Below, one piece after another: positions 62,754-64,000 of a stretch of 64,000 bases of DNA. The stretch comes from Daedaleopsis sinensis (lineage: Eukaryota > Basidiomycota > Agaricomycetes > Polyporales > Polyporaceae). A program made the translations under genes and the position numbers. The notes below the pieces were generated by a model. It ran no database searches, was not told where the DNA came from, and was given only the letters and a program-made list of their open reading frames with translations. The stretch lies in NCBI GenBank assembly GCA_033807695.1, contig CM066306.1:434001-498000 (forward strand). The letters are read 5' to 3'. Numbering within the stretch: position 1 is the stretch's first letter; each line of letters opens with the position of its first letter.

Positions 62754-64000
62754 ATGCCGCCTCGCACCAAGCGCGCCGGGGACGCGAGTAAAGGCGGCCC
62801 TCCAAAAAAGAGACAGGCCAAGTTCAAGATGCGCACGATCGACCCCATCCAGCCGCCTGCTTCGAGCGTGGCCTCGGGATCTGCACCGTCGACGCAGGCC
62901 TCCTCCCTGAGACTCACAACGGTAGATACACGCTCGTACCAGATCTACGACCTCCCCGACGGTCGCCTCGGCTCACGACATCAAGATAGCAAGGTCACTG
63001 TGCCCCTGCTAGTACCCGCCGTCGGATCGCACGGCGAGAACGTGGACGGGCCCACGGCGCCATCACACGACAACGTATTAGATCCGGAAGTGGCATCCAT
63101 CATGGGTGGTTACTTGCCAGAGGATCCGCCACTGGCAGAAGAACCGCCAATGAAGAAGAAACGTGCGCGACCCGAGCTGCGCGCAGCGGTAAGTCCGAGT
63201 CTGAGATACCTTTGATACACTCCTGGGCAGTACTTACTGACATATCTGTTTAGGCAAAGGTCCAGGAGTGGCTCCCCCTTCGCGACGAGTTCCTCAACGA
63301 GCTCCTCCGGTTCTATGGAGGAGAGTATGACATGTCATCTCCGGATACGGCCTGTGCTACGTGCGGCACCTCTGTCCTCTCCAACTCTTTCATCCGTTGC
63401 ACGGCATGTGTAACTCGGAGCCTGCACTGTTCGACGTGCATCCTCACCTCGCACAGCCGGCTTCCGCTACACAAACTCGAGGTGTGTACCGAATCGAACA
63501 AAGCGTGACCTCGAAGCTAATACTGCGCTGTCTACAGCAATGGAACGGCAGGCTATGGGTCAAGAAGTCGCTCCGCGACCTCGGACACGTCGTGCAAATA
63601 GGACACGACGGTGGCATGTGTCCGAGTCCAGCACATTCAACCCGCCGCATCGTCCTGGGGCACGTCGATGGTATCCATGAAGTGGAGATCTCGTTTTGCG
63701 AGTGCTTGCAGGAAGATGATACCTTTACACCCCAGTGGAAACAGCTCTTTCGGCAGGGCTGGTTTCCGGCGACTACCAAATGTCCTGCTACTGTGTTCAC
63801 ATTCGAAGTGCTCAATGGCTTTCAAGAGCTCAACCTGCAGAGCAAGACGAGTATATACGACTATTGGCGAACATTAGAGCGCATCACCGACAATACTGCG
63901 ACCGGCGTCTCCCTCGTAAGTTCCCGCAGTTGCGGAACGAGGTACTACAACGTCAAGCATGTACTCACATCGGTTGTAGAACAGATACAAACAAGTTTCG
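62754..64000 (+). CDS. KDZ transposase, N-terminal part with CxC2-like cysteine cluster (partial)
   Basis: Seen: exons 62754-63188, 63254-63481, 63538-63915 and 63980 to the window edge, with 56-65-bp GT-AG introns. The basic N-terminus (KRAGDASKGGPPKKRQ) may be a nuclear signal. The cysteine cluster is CATCGTSVLSNSFIRC, then TACVTRSLHCSTCI and HSRLPLHKLEQWNG. The KDZ N-terminal block follows: SLRDLGHVVQIGHDGG, VLGHVDGIHEVEISFCEC, QLFRQGWFPATTKCPATVFT, FQELNLQSKTSIYDYWRTLE and NRYKQV at the edge. Known: Kyakuja-Dileera-Zisupton elements are DNA transposons expanded in mushrooms; the catalytic domain lies further downstream, outside the window. No disruption is visible in this part. Confidence 0.92.

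Overview
The window is nuclear DNA from a filamentous fungus, most likely an Agaricomycete (mushroom-forming basidiomycete). The evidence is dense short introns (about 50-65 bp, GT-AG), two Tad1-like non-LTR retrotransposons, a KDZ transposase with a CxC2 cysteine cluster, DUF4246 and DUF4470 proteins, a KDM3-like JmjC protein and F-box families. I see no tRNA, rRNA or CRISPR array. About half of the window is mobile or mobile-derived DNA.

Layout. (1) 1-25.5 kb: two DUF4470/TPR genes (1-960 minus, cut by the window edge; 23053-25538 plus) flank two DUF4246 genes. The first DUF4246 gene (2231-3352 and 18421-19072) is split by a 15,054-bp insertion (3353-18406) that ends in poly(A) and is bounded by a 14-bp target-site duplication. 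The second copy (19837-21604) is intact. The insertion carries a LINE with ORF1 (zinc knuckle) and ORF2 (endonuclease, reverse transcriptase, RNase H). Its 5' 6 kb is unusual: it holds an ASCH-domain gene, a second uncharacterised ORF and an intron-containing gene on the opposite strand. (2) 26.8-35.6 kb: a KDM3-type JmjC gene (minus), then a complete second LINE (29245-35559, minus) with a 15-bp target-site duplication, inserted just upstream of the JmjC start. (3) 35.6-48.7 kb: three copies of a hairpin-forming repeat, three diverged F-box-like paralogues, an F-box/LRR protein and a Ulp1-like protein that has lost its catalytic His and Cys. (4) 49.8-58 kb: one very large gene with about 19 introns. 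It encodes a MULE-type DDE transposase with a SWIM zinc finger, followed in the same reading frame by two Ulp1-like cysteine peptidase domains. A tandem array of 91-bp repeats lies directly downstream. (5) 58.3-62.1 kb: a divergent gene pair, one protein with a homeodomain-like WxxNRxR segment and one with an RNase H1 hybrid-binding (viroplasmin) domain. (6) 62.75 kb to the right edge: the N-terminal part of a KDZ transposase.

The strongest candidates for undescribed biology are the 15-kb LINE insertion with its ASCH gene and antisense spliced gene, and the MULE transposase fused to tandem Ulp1 domains beside a 91-bp array. Exon joins were worked out by eye from splice sites and reading frame, so treat gene models as provisional.
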